Positions 17,229 to 25,100 of a stretch of DNA of 55,670 bases are shown here, one piece after another; positions within the stretch are counted from its first letter, which is position 1; every line of letters starts with the position of its first letter. This DNA is from Bryobacteraceae bacterium (GTDB taxonomy: Bacteria > Acidobacteriota > Terriglobia > Bryobacterales > Bryobacteraceae), in NCBI GenBank assembly GCA_030041985.1, contig JASIAM010000286.1, positions 1-55,670 on the forward strand, read 5' to 3'. The position numbers were made by a program, and so were the translations under genes. The notes below the pieces were generated by a model. That model did no database searches. It saw only the letters and a list, made by a program, of their open reading frames with translations, and was not told the DNA's origin.

Positions 17229-17972
17229 ATGTGGGGCATTATTCCAGCGGCAGGCAAGGGCACGCGCATCCAGCCGCTAGCCTTTTCCAAAGAACTGTTG
17301 CCCGTAGGAGCGCGGGAGCGCCAGCCGCGCGCGGTAAGCGATTATCTGGTGGAACGCATGGTCCTCGGCGGCGCAGCAAAGTTGTGCTTCGTCATCTCAC
17401 CGGCGAAATCGGACATCCTGAGCTATTACGGCGGATCAGCCTATTCGCGGCCGATCTGCTACTGTGTGCAGCCGGAGCCGCTCGGCCTATGCGATGCGAT
17501 CTTCCGCGCGCTGCCGGTGATCGATCCGCAGCAGCCGGTGCTGGTCGGGCTGCCGGACACGATCTGGTTTCCGGAAAATGCTCTCCGCCAACTTCCGGAT
17601 GACCGGCTCTCGTTCTTGCTTTTCCCGGTTGCGCAGCCGCAACAATTCGACGCCGTGATTTCGGACGCAGAGAACCGCGTCCTCGAAATCCAGGTGAAGC
17701 AACCATCGCCGCAATCCAACTGGGTATGGGGCGCTTTCAAGATGCCTGGCTCCACGCTCCAGGCCCTGCATGACCTCTGGCAGCGGCGAGGCGATGAATA
17801 CATCGGCACGCTCGTCAATGCGTGGCTCGCGGAAGGCGGTGAAGCCTGGGCGTTCCGCGCCGGCGAATCGTACATCGATGTTGGCGCGACCGATGGCTAC
17901 TTCGAAGCCATCCGCCGCCTGAGCGGGGAAGCGGCGGACGGGCAACCAGCGATGTCCGGGAGCGCGATTTAG
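17229..17972 (+). CDS. Sugar-1-phosphate nucleotidyltransferase
   Basis: A 247-residue nucleotidyltransferase that would activate a sugar phosphate as an NDP-sugar for the cluster. The N-terminal signature GIIPAAGKGTRIQPLAFSKELLPVG is that of RmlA/GalU-type enzymes, and LVGLPDTIWFP holds the metal-binding Asp. FRAGESYIDVGATDGYFEAIR near the C-terminus is the usual closing segment. The short length and lack of a left-handed helix domain favour a thymidylyl-, uridylyl- or cytidylyltransferase rather than a bifunctional GlmU. The base used cannot be told. It lies between the glycosyltransferases and the methyltransferase without gaps. Confidence 0.85.
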   Translation: MWGIIPAAGKGTRIQPLAFSKELLPVGARERQPRAVSDYLVERMVLGGAAKLCFVISPAKSDILSYYGGSAYSRPICYCVQPEPLGLCDAIFRALPVIDPQQPVLVGLPDTIWFPENALRQLPDDRLSFLLFPVAQPQQFDAVISDAENRVLEIQVKQPSPQSNWVWGAFKMPGSTLQALHDLWQRRGDEYIGTLVNAWLAEGGEAWAFRAGESYIDVGATDGYFEAIRRLSGEAADGQPAMSGSAI

Positions 17973-18686
17973 ATGACCACTGCGGAAATCCGCGAGCGCG
18001 TCCACGAACTGGGCGAGTGGTTTCAGAACATGGATTTGGGCGGAGTGCAGACCGCGCCCAATCATTTTCTGGGCGATTACCCGCAATGCAAGTGGCGCAC
18101 GTTCGCGCACGCCATCCCGGCCGATCTTACCGGCAAGACGGTGCTCGATATCGGCTGTAATGCGGGCTTCTATGCGCTCGAGATGAAGCGCCGCGGCGCG
18201 CGCCGTGTCGTGGGCATTGATGCTGATCCGGCCTACCTGGCGCAGGCGCGCTTCGCCGCGGAAATCCATGCGGCCGAGGTGGAATTCCGCGAGCTGGATG
18301 TTTACCAGGTGGCGCAGCTCGGCGAGAAATTCGACCTGGTGCTTTTTATGGGCGTCCTCTACCACTTGCGCCATCCACTGCTGGCGCTTGATTTGTTGTG
18401 GGAACACGTGGTGAGCGAGACGCTCGTATTTCAAACGCTGATGCGCGGCAGCAGCGGCCTCGTTCCGCTCGCCCACGATTATCTTTTCTGGGAAAGATCG
18501 ATCTTCGATGATCCCCGTTATCCCGCCATGTATTTCGTGGAAGAGCGATATTCGCACGATCCGACTAACTGGTGGATTCCCAACCGCGCCTGCGCGGAGG
18601 CCATGTTGCGCAGCGCCGGTTTCGAAATCGTAGATCACCCGGAAGACGAGGTTTACATCTGCAAACGGAGGCCCGTGCGTGGTTGA
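17973..18686 (+). CDS. SAM-dependent methyltransferase, CmoB-like fold
   Basis: A 237-residue class I methyltransferase. Motif I is VLDIGCNAGFYALEMKRRGA, with motif II acidic residue GIDADPAYLAQARFAA and LVLFMGVLYHLRHP. The N-terminal GEWFQNMDLGGVQTAPNHFLGDYP and KWRTFAHAIPADLTGKTVLDIG are shared with the CmoB-like family, but the cluster context argues for a sugar O- or N-methyltransferase. I remember a matching family model, TIGR04290. The gene starts directly after the nucleotidyltransferase stop and overlaps the following barrel gene by eight bases. Confidence 0.88.
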   Translation: MTTAEIRERVHELGEWFQNMDLGGVQTAPNHFLGDYPQCKWRTFAHAIPADLTGKTVLDIGCNAGFYALEMKRRGARRVVGIDADPAYLAQARFAAEIHAAEVEFRELDVYQVAQLGEKFDLVLFMGVLYHLRHPLLALDLLWEHVVSETLVFQTLMRGSSGLVPLAHDYLFWERSIFDDPRYPAMYFVEERYSHDPTNWWIPNRACAEAMLRSAGFEIVDHPEDEVYICKRRPVRG

Positions 18687-19563
18687 AGCGGTGATGCTCT
18701 GGAACGAGCCGAATAACCTCTCGCATTGGAATTTCGAGATCGATCCGGACTGGAGCGCGTATGCCCGCATGGTAAACCTTGCATCCGATGCGGTCCGCGC
18801 GGAAAACAGAACCGTTCGCCGCGTGTTGGGTGGTATTTCGCCAATCGATGCCGGATTCATTCGCATGATGCAACGGCAGTGCGTGCTCGGCCACGTCGAT
18901 GTGGTGGCCGTGCATGGCTTTCCCCTCGACTGGAATCACTGGACAATCCACGAATGGCCCGATCGGATCGCCGAGATACGCGCCGTAACCGACCTGCCGC
19001 TGTGGGTGTCCGAAGTGGGGGCCTCGAGTTTCGGCGCTGAAGAGGTGCAGCAATTCGGACTCGCCCGTGCCGCGGAATTGCTCATCGGCCGCGTCGAGCG
19101 CATCCACTGGTACAGCCTCTACGACCTCCCGCGTGCGTGGCCCGCCACCACTCGCCATCGGGAAGCTGAGGGTTCCTCCTACTACCGGCATTTTTATATG
19201 GGCCTGCTGCGCGAGGACGGCACGCCCAAGCTCGCGCTTCGCGATTTCCGCAATTGCACTCCCGAGCTCGGCGTCTGCCAGTGGTTTCATTTCGAAGATC
19301 CGCGGCTGGACGATGCCGTTCGCTGGCTGAAGGATCTCGGAGTTGTTCACCTGCGCACCGGCATAAGCTGGGCGGACAGTTTCCGGCCGAATGCCGAACA
19401 GTGGTTCGATCGCCAGATGAAGGCGCTCGAACCTTTCGAGACCACCGTCACGTATTGTTTTACGCCGGAGCACCGCGGCATCCTGCCCAACCATACCAGC
19501 CCGCCGCGCGAACCACGCGAATTCGCAGACTTTTGCGCCCGTATGACGCGCCGTTACGCCTGA
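18679..19563 (+). CDS. Glycoside hydrolase-like barrel, circularly permuted
   Basis: A 294-residue protein related to the barrel of the fusion protein at 8474, with the order of its halves exchanged. Residues 1-197 (LWNEPNN at 8-14, VVAVHGFPLDW, LWVSEVGASSFG, IHWYSLYDLPRAW, REDGTPKLAL) match fusion residues 122-315. Residues 198-294 (CQWFHFEDPRLDDAVRWL, HLRTGISWADSFRP, TYCFTPEHRGILP, SPPREPREFADF) match fusion residues 21-119. The C-terminus RRYA joins onto the N-terminal strand without a gap, as a circular permutation would. Both catalytic candidates are present: Glu10 (acid/base) and Glu112 (nucleophile). The GTG start lies inside the methyltransferase gene; the frame is closed by a stop at 18631. 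It ends ten bases inside the convergent gene. Confidence 0.8.
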   Translation: MVEAVMLWNEPNNLSHWNFEIDPDWSAYARMVNLASDAVRAENRTVRRVLGGISPIDAGFIRMMQRQCVLGHVDVVAVHGFPLDWNHWTIHEWPDRIAEIRAVTDLPLWVSEVGASSFGAEEVQQFGLARAAELLIGRVERIHWYSLYDLPRAWPATTRHREAEGSSYYRHFYMGLLREDGTPKLALRDFRNCTPELGVCQWFHFEDPRLDDAVRWLKDLGVVHLRTGISWADSFRPNAEQWFDRQMKALEPFETTVTYCFTPEHRGILPNHTSPPREPREFADFCARMTRRYA

Positions 19564-20540
19564 TCCACGGCTGCCGGCCACGGGCGTTCGAGGATCAGGC
19601 GGCGCTTCGCGATCGGCTGCGCGCCCCAAGCGGTCTTATACTCTTCCTCGCCGCGCAAAAAGTCCCATTCCCGATATCCACTGCTGTGCGCAAACGAGAG
19701 CGCCTGGGCCAATACTTCGCGTCCAAAGCTGTATTCCGCGTACTTGGGATCAAATGCGCTGAGGTACCCGAAGAGCGTGTGGTTGGCGCGGAATGCCAGA
19801 ATGACAGCCACTACACGCTCCTGAAATCGCAGGGAAAACAGTTCGAGCATGCCCCGGCCGGCCAGAGCCGCCGCTGCCTCCCGAAGAAAACCCTCCGCGC
19901 GATTCGCCGCGATCGTTCCCGGCTCGCCCACCTCTTGCCACCTCTCCGCGTGGAGCGCGATCAACGCGTCCAACAGTTCGGGATCGGCATCAGGGGTACT
20001 CTCGAAGCGAACGGCTCCGATCGCTTCTGCCCGATTCCGGCCGCGCCGCAGATTACGCCGGAGAACTTTCGGCAGCGTGGCAACGAATTCTCCGAAATTC
20101 GCCGGCAACATAACGTGGCTGCAAGGTGTATCCTCCTCGCACCGGCAAATTGAAGCGAGTGGCGTATCGGCCGAGAGGTCCTGCCAATCGCAGATGTCCC
20201 ACTCCGCGTTGTGCGCCAGATGCGAAACGAGTGCATCCGTAATGGCGGCGGAGTGCCGGGCGTCCAACAGCGGATCGAGATAGTCGGTCACGCCTGTCCC
20301 GATGAGCGTGAGCTGCCGCCGGCCATTCCACCGATGCAGGAAACAGGGCAACACACCTACCAACTCCGCTCCCTGCCGGAAGGCCAAAATGTGCAGTTTG
20401 CCGCTTCCGAAATGCGACCACCAGGTGAGCATCCACTCCGGCGTTTGGAACGGATTCGATGGTCCCTGAGCGCGCTCGAACCGCTCCCATTCGCGCTGAA
20501 ACTCACGCAGACGATCGATCGTATCGATGACCTCGATCAT
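19554..20540 (-). CDS. CelD/FemAB-like GNAT acyltransferase
   Basis: A 328-residue protein of the CelD/BcsL (Acetyltransf_6) type, related to FemAB; such enzymes acylate or aminoacylate polysaccharides. Visible signs are FQTPEWMLTWWSHFGSGKLHILA, KVLRRNLRRGRNRAE, LHAERWQEVGEPGTIA and the closing YREWDFLRGEEEYKTAWGA, which is the family hallmark. ATG 20540 was chosen because the conserved start MIEVIDTIDRLREFQREWERF follows; an upstream start at 20648 would run into the divergent antiporter. It is at the cluster border and on the opposite strand, so it has its own promoter in the 80-base gap to the antiporter. Confidence 0.83.
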   Translation of the reverse strand: MIEVIDTIDRLREFQREWERFERAQGPSNPFQTPEWMLTWWSHFGSGKLHILAFRQGAELVGVLPCFLHRWNGRRQLTLIGTGVTDYLDPLLDARHSAAITDALVSHLAHNAEWDICDWQDLSADTPLASICRCEEDTPCSHVMLPANFGEFVATLPKVLRRNLRRGRNRAEAIGAVRFESTPDADPELLDALIALHAERWQEVGEPGTIAANRAEGFLREAAAALAGRGMLELFSLRFQERVVAVILAFRANHTLFGYLSAFDPKYAEYSFGREVLAQALSFAHSSGYREWDFLRGEEEYKTAWGAQPIAKRRLILERPWPAAVDQA

Positions 20541-20620
20541 AGAGAGAAATGCGGCACAATCCAGCTCTCGATTTTTCAGTGCGCTACTCTGCTCGATGGC
20601 AGACTCAAAGAAGAGGACGC

Positions 20621-21811
20621 GTGGATCAGACAACCACCAGCATTCCATTCGCCATCGTGGCGATTTTCGTCGGAGCGAAGCTGCTAGCCGAACTTTTCGA
20701 ACGGCTTCGCCAGCCGCCGATCATAGGCGAGATACTCGCGGGAGCCATCCTGGGACCGGCGCTGCTCGGTTGGGTAACTCCCAACCCGACTCTGAGCGTG
20801 CTGGCGGACCTCGGCGTGATATTTCTGCTTTTCCGCGTCGGCCTGGAGGTAAAACCGCACGAGTTCATGAGTGTTGGACCGACAGCGCTGGCGGTAGCGG
20901 TATCGGGCGTAATTACGCCCTTCGTGCTCGGCTGGGGAATCATGCGGCTGTGGGGCGAACCGGGCATCGGGTCCATTTTCGTGGCAGCTTCCCTGGTGGC
21001 CACCAGCGTGGGCATCACGGCTGAAGTGCTGGCAGCGCGCGGCCTGGTGGCGCAGCGCGCCAGCCGCATCATTCTCGGCGCTGCCGTCATTGACGACGTG
21101 CTTGCGTTCCTGGTGCTGGCGATTGTCAGCAGCATGGCGCGCGCCCAGGTGCATATCGCCGAATTGGTGCTCACCACGCTTCTGGCGGCGGCCTTTACAT
21201 TCGTCGTGGCTTCTTGGGGATCGCGCGCCGTCAAACAAATGTTTCCGCGCGTCCGGCGGCGTTTGCGGACCAGCGAGGCCGAATTCCATCTCGCTTTGAT
21301 TGCCCTGTTCGGACTGGCTCTGGCGGCGTCTTACGCCGGGGTCGCCGCGATCGTCGGCGCGTTCCTGGCCGGGATGGCGTTCTCCGAATCTATGGAGCCG
21401 CGCGTTACTCTGCTGTTTGCGGGCGTTTCGGAATTGCTTACCCCGTTCTTTCTGGCGGGAATTGGGCTGCGGCTCGATTTGAAAGTCTTCACGCAGCTCG
21501 AAGGCCTGCTGCTTGCGATCGTCATTACGGCGATTGCGGTGGTTTCGAAACTCCTGGGCTGTGGTATGGGCGCCATCCGCCTCGGTTGGGCGGACGCCTT
21601 GAAAATCGGCGCGGGCATGGTTCCGCGGGGCGAGGTTGGCATGGTGGTGGCGCAGATCGGGCTCGGCATGGGCGCCATTTCGAACAGAATTTACGCCGTG
21701 GTGGTTTTTGTGGCGGTAATGACCACCATTCTTGGCCCGGCGATTCTGGGCCTTGTCTGGCCGAATTCGCCCGAACCCCGGCAGGATGAACCCGCAGCGG
21801 CGATTGAATAG
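20621..21811 (+). CDS. Kef-type K+/H+ or Na+/H+ antiporter (CPA2 family)
   Basis: Inner-membrane cation/proton exchanger, 396 residues with about 12 hydrophobic segments. The CPA2 core is present: RQPPIIGEILAGAILGP, LADLGVIFLLFRVGLEV, VATSVGITAEVL, VIDDVLAFLVLAI (the transport Asp pair region), and GAGMVPRGEVGMVVAQIGL. There is no TrkA-N regulatory domain at the C-terminus, so it is the short form. The GTG 20621 start is favoured by GAAGAGG upstream; an in-frame ATG at 20549 adds only a charged, poorly conserved tail. The gene is divergent from the acyltransferase and convergent with hypB, 13 bases apart. Confidence 0.88.
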   Translation: MDQTTTSIPFAIVAIFVGAKLLAELFERLRQPPIIGEILAGAILGPALLGWVTPNPTLSVLADLGVIFLLFRVGLEVKPHEFMSVGPTALAVAVSGVITPFVLGWGIMRLWGEPGIGSIFVAASLVATSVGITAEVLAARGLVAQRASRIILGAAVIDDVLAFLVLAIVSSMARAQVHIAELVLTTLLAAAFTFVVASWGSRAVKQMFPRVRRRLRTSEAEFHLALIALFGLALAASYAGVAAIVGAFLAGMAFSESMEPRVTLLFAGVSELLTPFFLAGIGLRLDLKVFTQLEGLLLAIVITAIAVVSKLLGCGMGAIRLGWADALKIGAGMVPRGEVGMVVAQIGLGMGAISNRIYAVVVFVAVMTTILGPAILGLVWPNSPEPRQDEPAAAIE

Positions 21812-21824
21812 CCGGCTTCCGGAC

Positions 21825-22496
21825 TCACCCCTCGGCGAACCTGCCCCGCTGCGCGAGCACTCGCACCCACTCTTCCATCCCTTTGCCGGTTTTCGCCGAC
21901 ACCGTAAGCACGGCCGCGCCTGGGCACACGGCCGTGAGGTTCCGGCGCGCTGCTTCGAAATCGAACTCCGCCGCTTCGGCCAAATCAAATTTCGTCACCA
22001 ACGCCCAATCCGCACCGTGAAAAATGGGCGGATATTTGAGCGGCTTGTCCTCCCCTTCCGTGACTGAAAGCAGCACCGCGCGCCCATCTTCGCCCAGGTC
22101 GTAAGAAGCCGGGCACACCAGGTTGCCGACATTTTCGATAAACAGATAATCCAGTTGCGCGAGATCCCAATCGCCTAACGCGCCCCGAATCATTTCCGCT
22201 TCGAGATGGCACACCGTTCCGGTGACAATCTGGCGCACCGGCGCGCCGGAACGGGCCAGGCGGGCGGCATCGTTTTCCGTCGCCAGATCGCCCACCAGCG
22301 CGGCCACCCGGTAACGCGGCCGGAGCAGGGAAAGCGTTTTCTCCAGGAACGTGGTTTTCCCGGAGCCCGGGCTTGAGACCAGGCTCACCACAAACACGCC
22401 CGCCTGGCGAAAACGCTCGCGCAATTCGCGCGCAATTACGTCGTTGTGCTTGAGAACGTTCCGCCGGACTTCCAGTATGCGGGGGCTAGCTGTCAT
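21825..22496 (-). CDS. hypB: HypB, hydrogenase nickel incorporation GTPase
   Basis: GTPase that, with HypA, delivers nickel to the hydrogenase large subunit. The 223 residues carry the P-loop SSPGSGKTT, DLATENDAARL, LFIENVGNLVCPASYDLGE and SVTEGEDKPLKYP, and TKFDL for guanine binding. It lacks the His-rich N-terminal nickel-storage stretch of some rhizobial HypB and the CxxCGC start of E. coli HypB. It is the last gene of the operon; ATG 22496 overlaps the hypA stop by four bases. Confidence 0.95.
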   Translation of the reverse strand: MTASPRILEVRRNVLKHNDVIARELRERFRQAGVFVVSLVSSPGSGKTTFLEKTLSLLRPRYRVAALVGDLATENDAARLARSGAPVRQIVTGTVCHLEAEMIRGALGDWDLAQLDYLFIENVGNLVCPASYDLGEDGRAVLLSVTEGEDKPLKYPPIFHGADWALVTKFDLAEAAEFDFEAARRNLTAVCPGAAVLTVSAKTGKGMEEWVRVLAQRGRFAEG

Positions 22497-22837
22497 GCTT
22501 CCACCTCCAGGCCCGTGACTTGCAACTCCGCACCTTGAAGAACTTTCAGCGCCGGTGTGCCGCAATCCGGACAGCGCAATGCTTGCATCGATGGCGCCGT
22601 GCGCTCGGCCTGGCACTGCGGGCAGAGCACTACGATCGGCGTCTCCAGAATCACCAGCCGCGCAGACTCCAGCGGCGTCCCCGCTGCGGCTATCTCGAAA
22701 GATCCCTCGAGCGCTTCCCGCACCACGCCCGAAAGCGGCCCCAATTTCAGGTGCACCGCCAGGATACGCACATGGCGAGCGGCGGCCTCCTCTTGCGCGA
22801 GGTCCACTATACTCACGGCGATCGAGAGTTCATGCAT
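22493..22837 (-). CDS. hypA: HypA, hydrogenase nickel metallochaperone
   Basis: A 114-residue HypA. The N-terminal MHE provides the nickel ligand His2, and the zinc site is formed by two CxxC pairs, Cys72/Cys75 (CPQC) and Cys89/Cys92 (CPDC). The length equals the family's usual 113-120. It works with HypB in nickel insertion. Its start overlaps the end of hypF by eight bases, so translation is probably coupled. Confidence 0.95.
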   Translation of the reverse strand: MHELSIAVSIVDLAQEEAAARHVRILAVHLKLGPLSGVVREALEGSFEIAAAGTPLESARLVILETPIVVLCPQCQAERTAPSMQALRCPDCGTPALKVLQGAELQVTGLEVEA

Positions 22838-25100
22838 ATCCGCCGCCTTGAGCCGCCAGCGCTACCTGGCCAAGGGAAATGCCCCCATCATTCGGCGGCA
22901 CCGAGTGATTCGTCCAAACCTGCTGATTCGGGGCCGGACCATCCGCCAGCAACTCCCGCAGATCTTCCAGCAGCAACGCATTTTGAAAAACGCCGCCCGA
23001 GAGCGCGACTCGCTCCAACCCATAAGCGCCACACAACTCTTTCACCGCGCACGCCACACCCTGCGCCAGGCCGCGATGAAATGCCCGCGCTATCTCCGCA
23101 GGATCGCCTCCCCGCAAGCGGTCGCGGCACATGGCCGCCAGCGCAGGGCGAAAATCCAGTTCCCCACCCGCGAACGGAAACTCATACGCCGCCACTGCGC
23201 CAGCGTTGCGCGCGAGGCCTTCCAGCCACATCGCCGCCTGCCCTTCGAATGTCACCGGCCGCGTGAACCCCACGAGCGCGGCTGCCGTATCGAAAAGCCT
23301 TCCCACGCTGGTGGTGCGAAACGTTCGCAAGCCGCTCCGCAACAGCCGCACGCATTCCCGGTAGCGCGGCGGAAAACAGAAAGGAGGCGCAGCGAGATCC
23401 GGCAGCCCGTCGAGTTGCTCCAAAAAACCGGCTGCGGCCTGCACGGGATAGCGCGCCGCCGCATCGCCGCCGGCCAGCGTCGCCTCCCGCAAATGCGCCA
23501 CCCGGCGAAATCCGCTGTGCAAACTGCCCGCGAACATCTCTCCGCCCCAGATCGCGCCGTCGTCCCCGTACCCTGTGCCATCGAACACCACGCCCAGCAC
23601 CGGCCGGTCCCATTCGCCCACCTCCGCTAATACGGAAGCCAGGTGCGCCCGATGATGCTGGATCGCAATGTGACCCGCCGCGCGCAGTCCGAGCGCATAA
23701 TTCGTCGAGCGATACTGCGGGTGGGCATCGTGCGCCGCCACCACGTTCTCGATTTTCAGTCCGTACATCCGCAGAAGATCTTCGATAGTTTCGCGAAAAG
23801 CGGAGCCTGCCGCGTGATCATCCAGGTCGCCGATATGCTGGCTCACCAGAACTTCATCGCCCACCGCCAGCGCTACCGCATTCTTCAAATCGGCCCCCAC
23901 AGCGAGCACCGGTTGCCGCACTGGAACACGGGCGACAATTCCCGGTGCATAGCCCCGCGCGCGCCGCAGAATCATCGGGCCGAAAGCGCCGGCCCGCACC
24001 ACCGAATCGTCCACCCGCCGCGCGATCGGACGCTCCCCGATCAAAAACGCGTCCGCGAGACCCGCGAGCCGTTCGCGCGCATCCGCATCGCGATAAGCGA
24101 TCGGCTCGCTCGAGCGATTCCCGCTGGTCATCACTACAACCTCGGGAGATCCGCCCGCAAATAAAAGATGATGCAGCGGCGTATACGGAAGCATCACGCC
24201 CAGCTCGTTCGTATCGGGCGCGACACCCTCCAATTGCGTGCGCGCCGGCGCGAGCACGATCGGCCGCGCCGCAGAAAAAAGCTGCTCTTGTGAAGCCGAA
24301 TCGAGATCCACCAGGCTCCGCGCCACAGCCGCATTGGCCGCCATCAACGCGAACGGCTTTTCTTTGCGAAATTTCCGCTCGCGCAACCGCGCGACCGCAG
24401 CGGCATTGCGCGCATCGCAGCAAAGGTGATAACCGCCCAATCCCTTCACCGCGACAATCGCCCCGCCGGCGAGTAAACGCGCAGCTTGCGCGATCGCCTC
24501 CCGGTCGCCTTCCACGCATTCGACGCCCTGTTCGAGATAATAGTGCGGCCCACAGGCCGCGCACGCCACCGGCTGCGCATGAAAGCGGCGGCCGGTGGAA
24601 TCGTAATACTGGGCGGCGCAGTACGCATCCAGCGGCCAACCCGCCATGGTCGTGTTTGCCCGGTCATAGGGCAGGTCCAGCACCACGCTGTAGCGCGGGC
24701 CGCAGGCAGTGCAGTTGATATACGGATATCCGTAGCGCCGGTCCGCCGGATCGAACAACTCCGCGAGGCACTTTTCGCACACGGCAAGATCGGGCGAAAT
24801 GGCCGCTCGCGGACGCGCACGCCGCTCGCTGGGGCGAATCCGGAAATCCGCGACTCCCGCCGGCCGCGCGTTCTGGATATCCAAAGATTGAATGCGCGCT
24901 GCCGCAGGCGCCTGCGCTGCCAGATCGCGCACAAAAGCCGCCAGGCCGGATTCAGCCCCTTCCACGTGAATTTCTACGCCTTCTTCTTCGTTCAACACCC
25001 AACCTGCCAAAGCATTCTTCTGTGCCAGCCGAAAAACAAACGGGCGGAAACCCACTCCCTGTACCACTCCGCGCACGCGCACCGATCGGGCTTCACTCAT
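22830..25100 (-). CDS. hypF: HypF, carbamoyltransferase for the cyanide ligands
   Basis: A full-length HypF of 756 residues, which carbamoylates HypE for CN ligand synthesis. Domain order: acylphosphatase (VRGVVQGVGFRPFVFRLA, residues 7-25), two zinc-finger units (CEKC ... CTACGPRY and CAACGPHY), a YrdC-like domain (VAVKGLGGYHLCCDA) and the Kae1-like carbamoyltransferase domain (HDAHPQY, IQHHRAHLASVLAE, VFDGTGYGDDGAIWGGE, ALSGGVFQN). All family landmarks are present. It overlaps both neighbours (hypA and the SIS gene) by eight bases. Confidence 0.97.
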   Translation of the reverse strand: MSEARSVRVRGVVQGVGFRPFVFRLAQKNALAGWVLNEEEGVEIHVEGAESGLAAFVRDLAAQAPAAARIQSLDIQNARPAGVADFRIRPSERRARPRAAISPDLAVCEKCLAELFDPADRRYGYPYINCTACGPRYSVVLDLPYDRANTTMAGWPLDAYCAAQYYDSTGRRFHAQPVACAACGPHYYLEQGVECVEGDREAIAQAARLLAGGAIVAVKGLGGYHLCCDARNAAAVARLRERKFRKEKPFALMAANAAVARSLVDLDSASQEQLFSAARPIVLAPARTQLEGVAPDTNELGVMLPYTPLHHLLFAGGSPEVVVMTSGNRSSEPIAYRDADARERLAGLADAFLIGERPIARRVDDSVVRAGAFGPMILRRARGYAPGIVARVPVRQPVLAVGADLKNAVALAVGDEVLVSQHIGDLDDHAAGSAFRETIEDLLRMYGLKIENVVAAHDAHPQYRSTNYALGLRAAGHIAIQHHRAHLASVLAEVGEWDRPVLGVVFDGTGYGDDGAIWGGEMFAGSLHSGFRRVAHLREATLAGGDAAARYPVQAAAGFLEQLDGLPDLAAPPFCFPPRYRECVRLLRSGLRTFRTTSVGRLFDTAAALVGFTRPVTFEGQAAMWLEGLARNAGAVAAYEFPFAGGELDFRPALAAMCRDRLRGGDPAEIARAFHRGLAQGVACAVKELCGAYGLERVALSGGVFQNALLLEDLRELLADGPAPNQQVWTNHSVPPNDGGISLGQVALAAQGGGYA

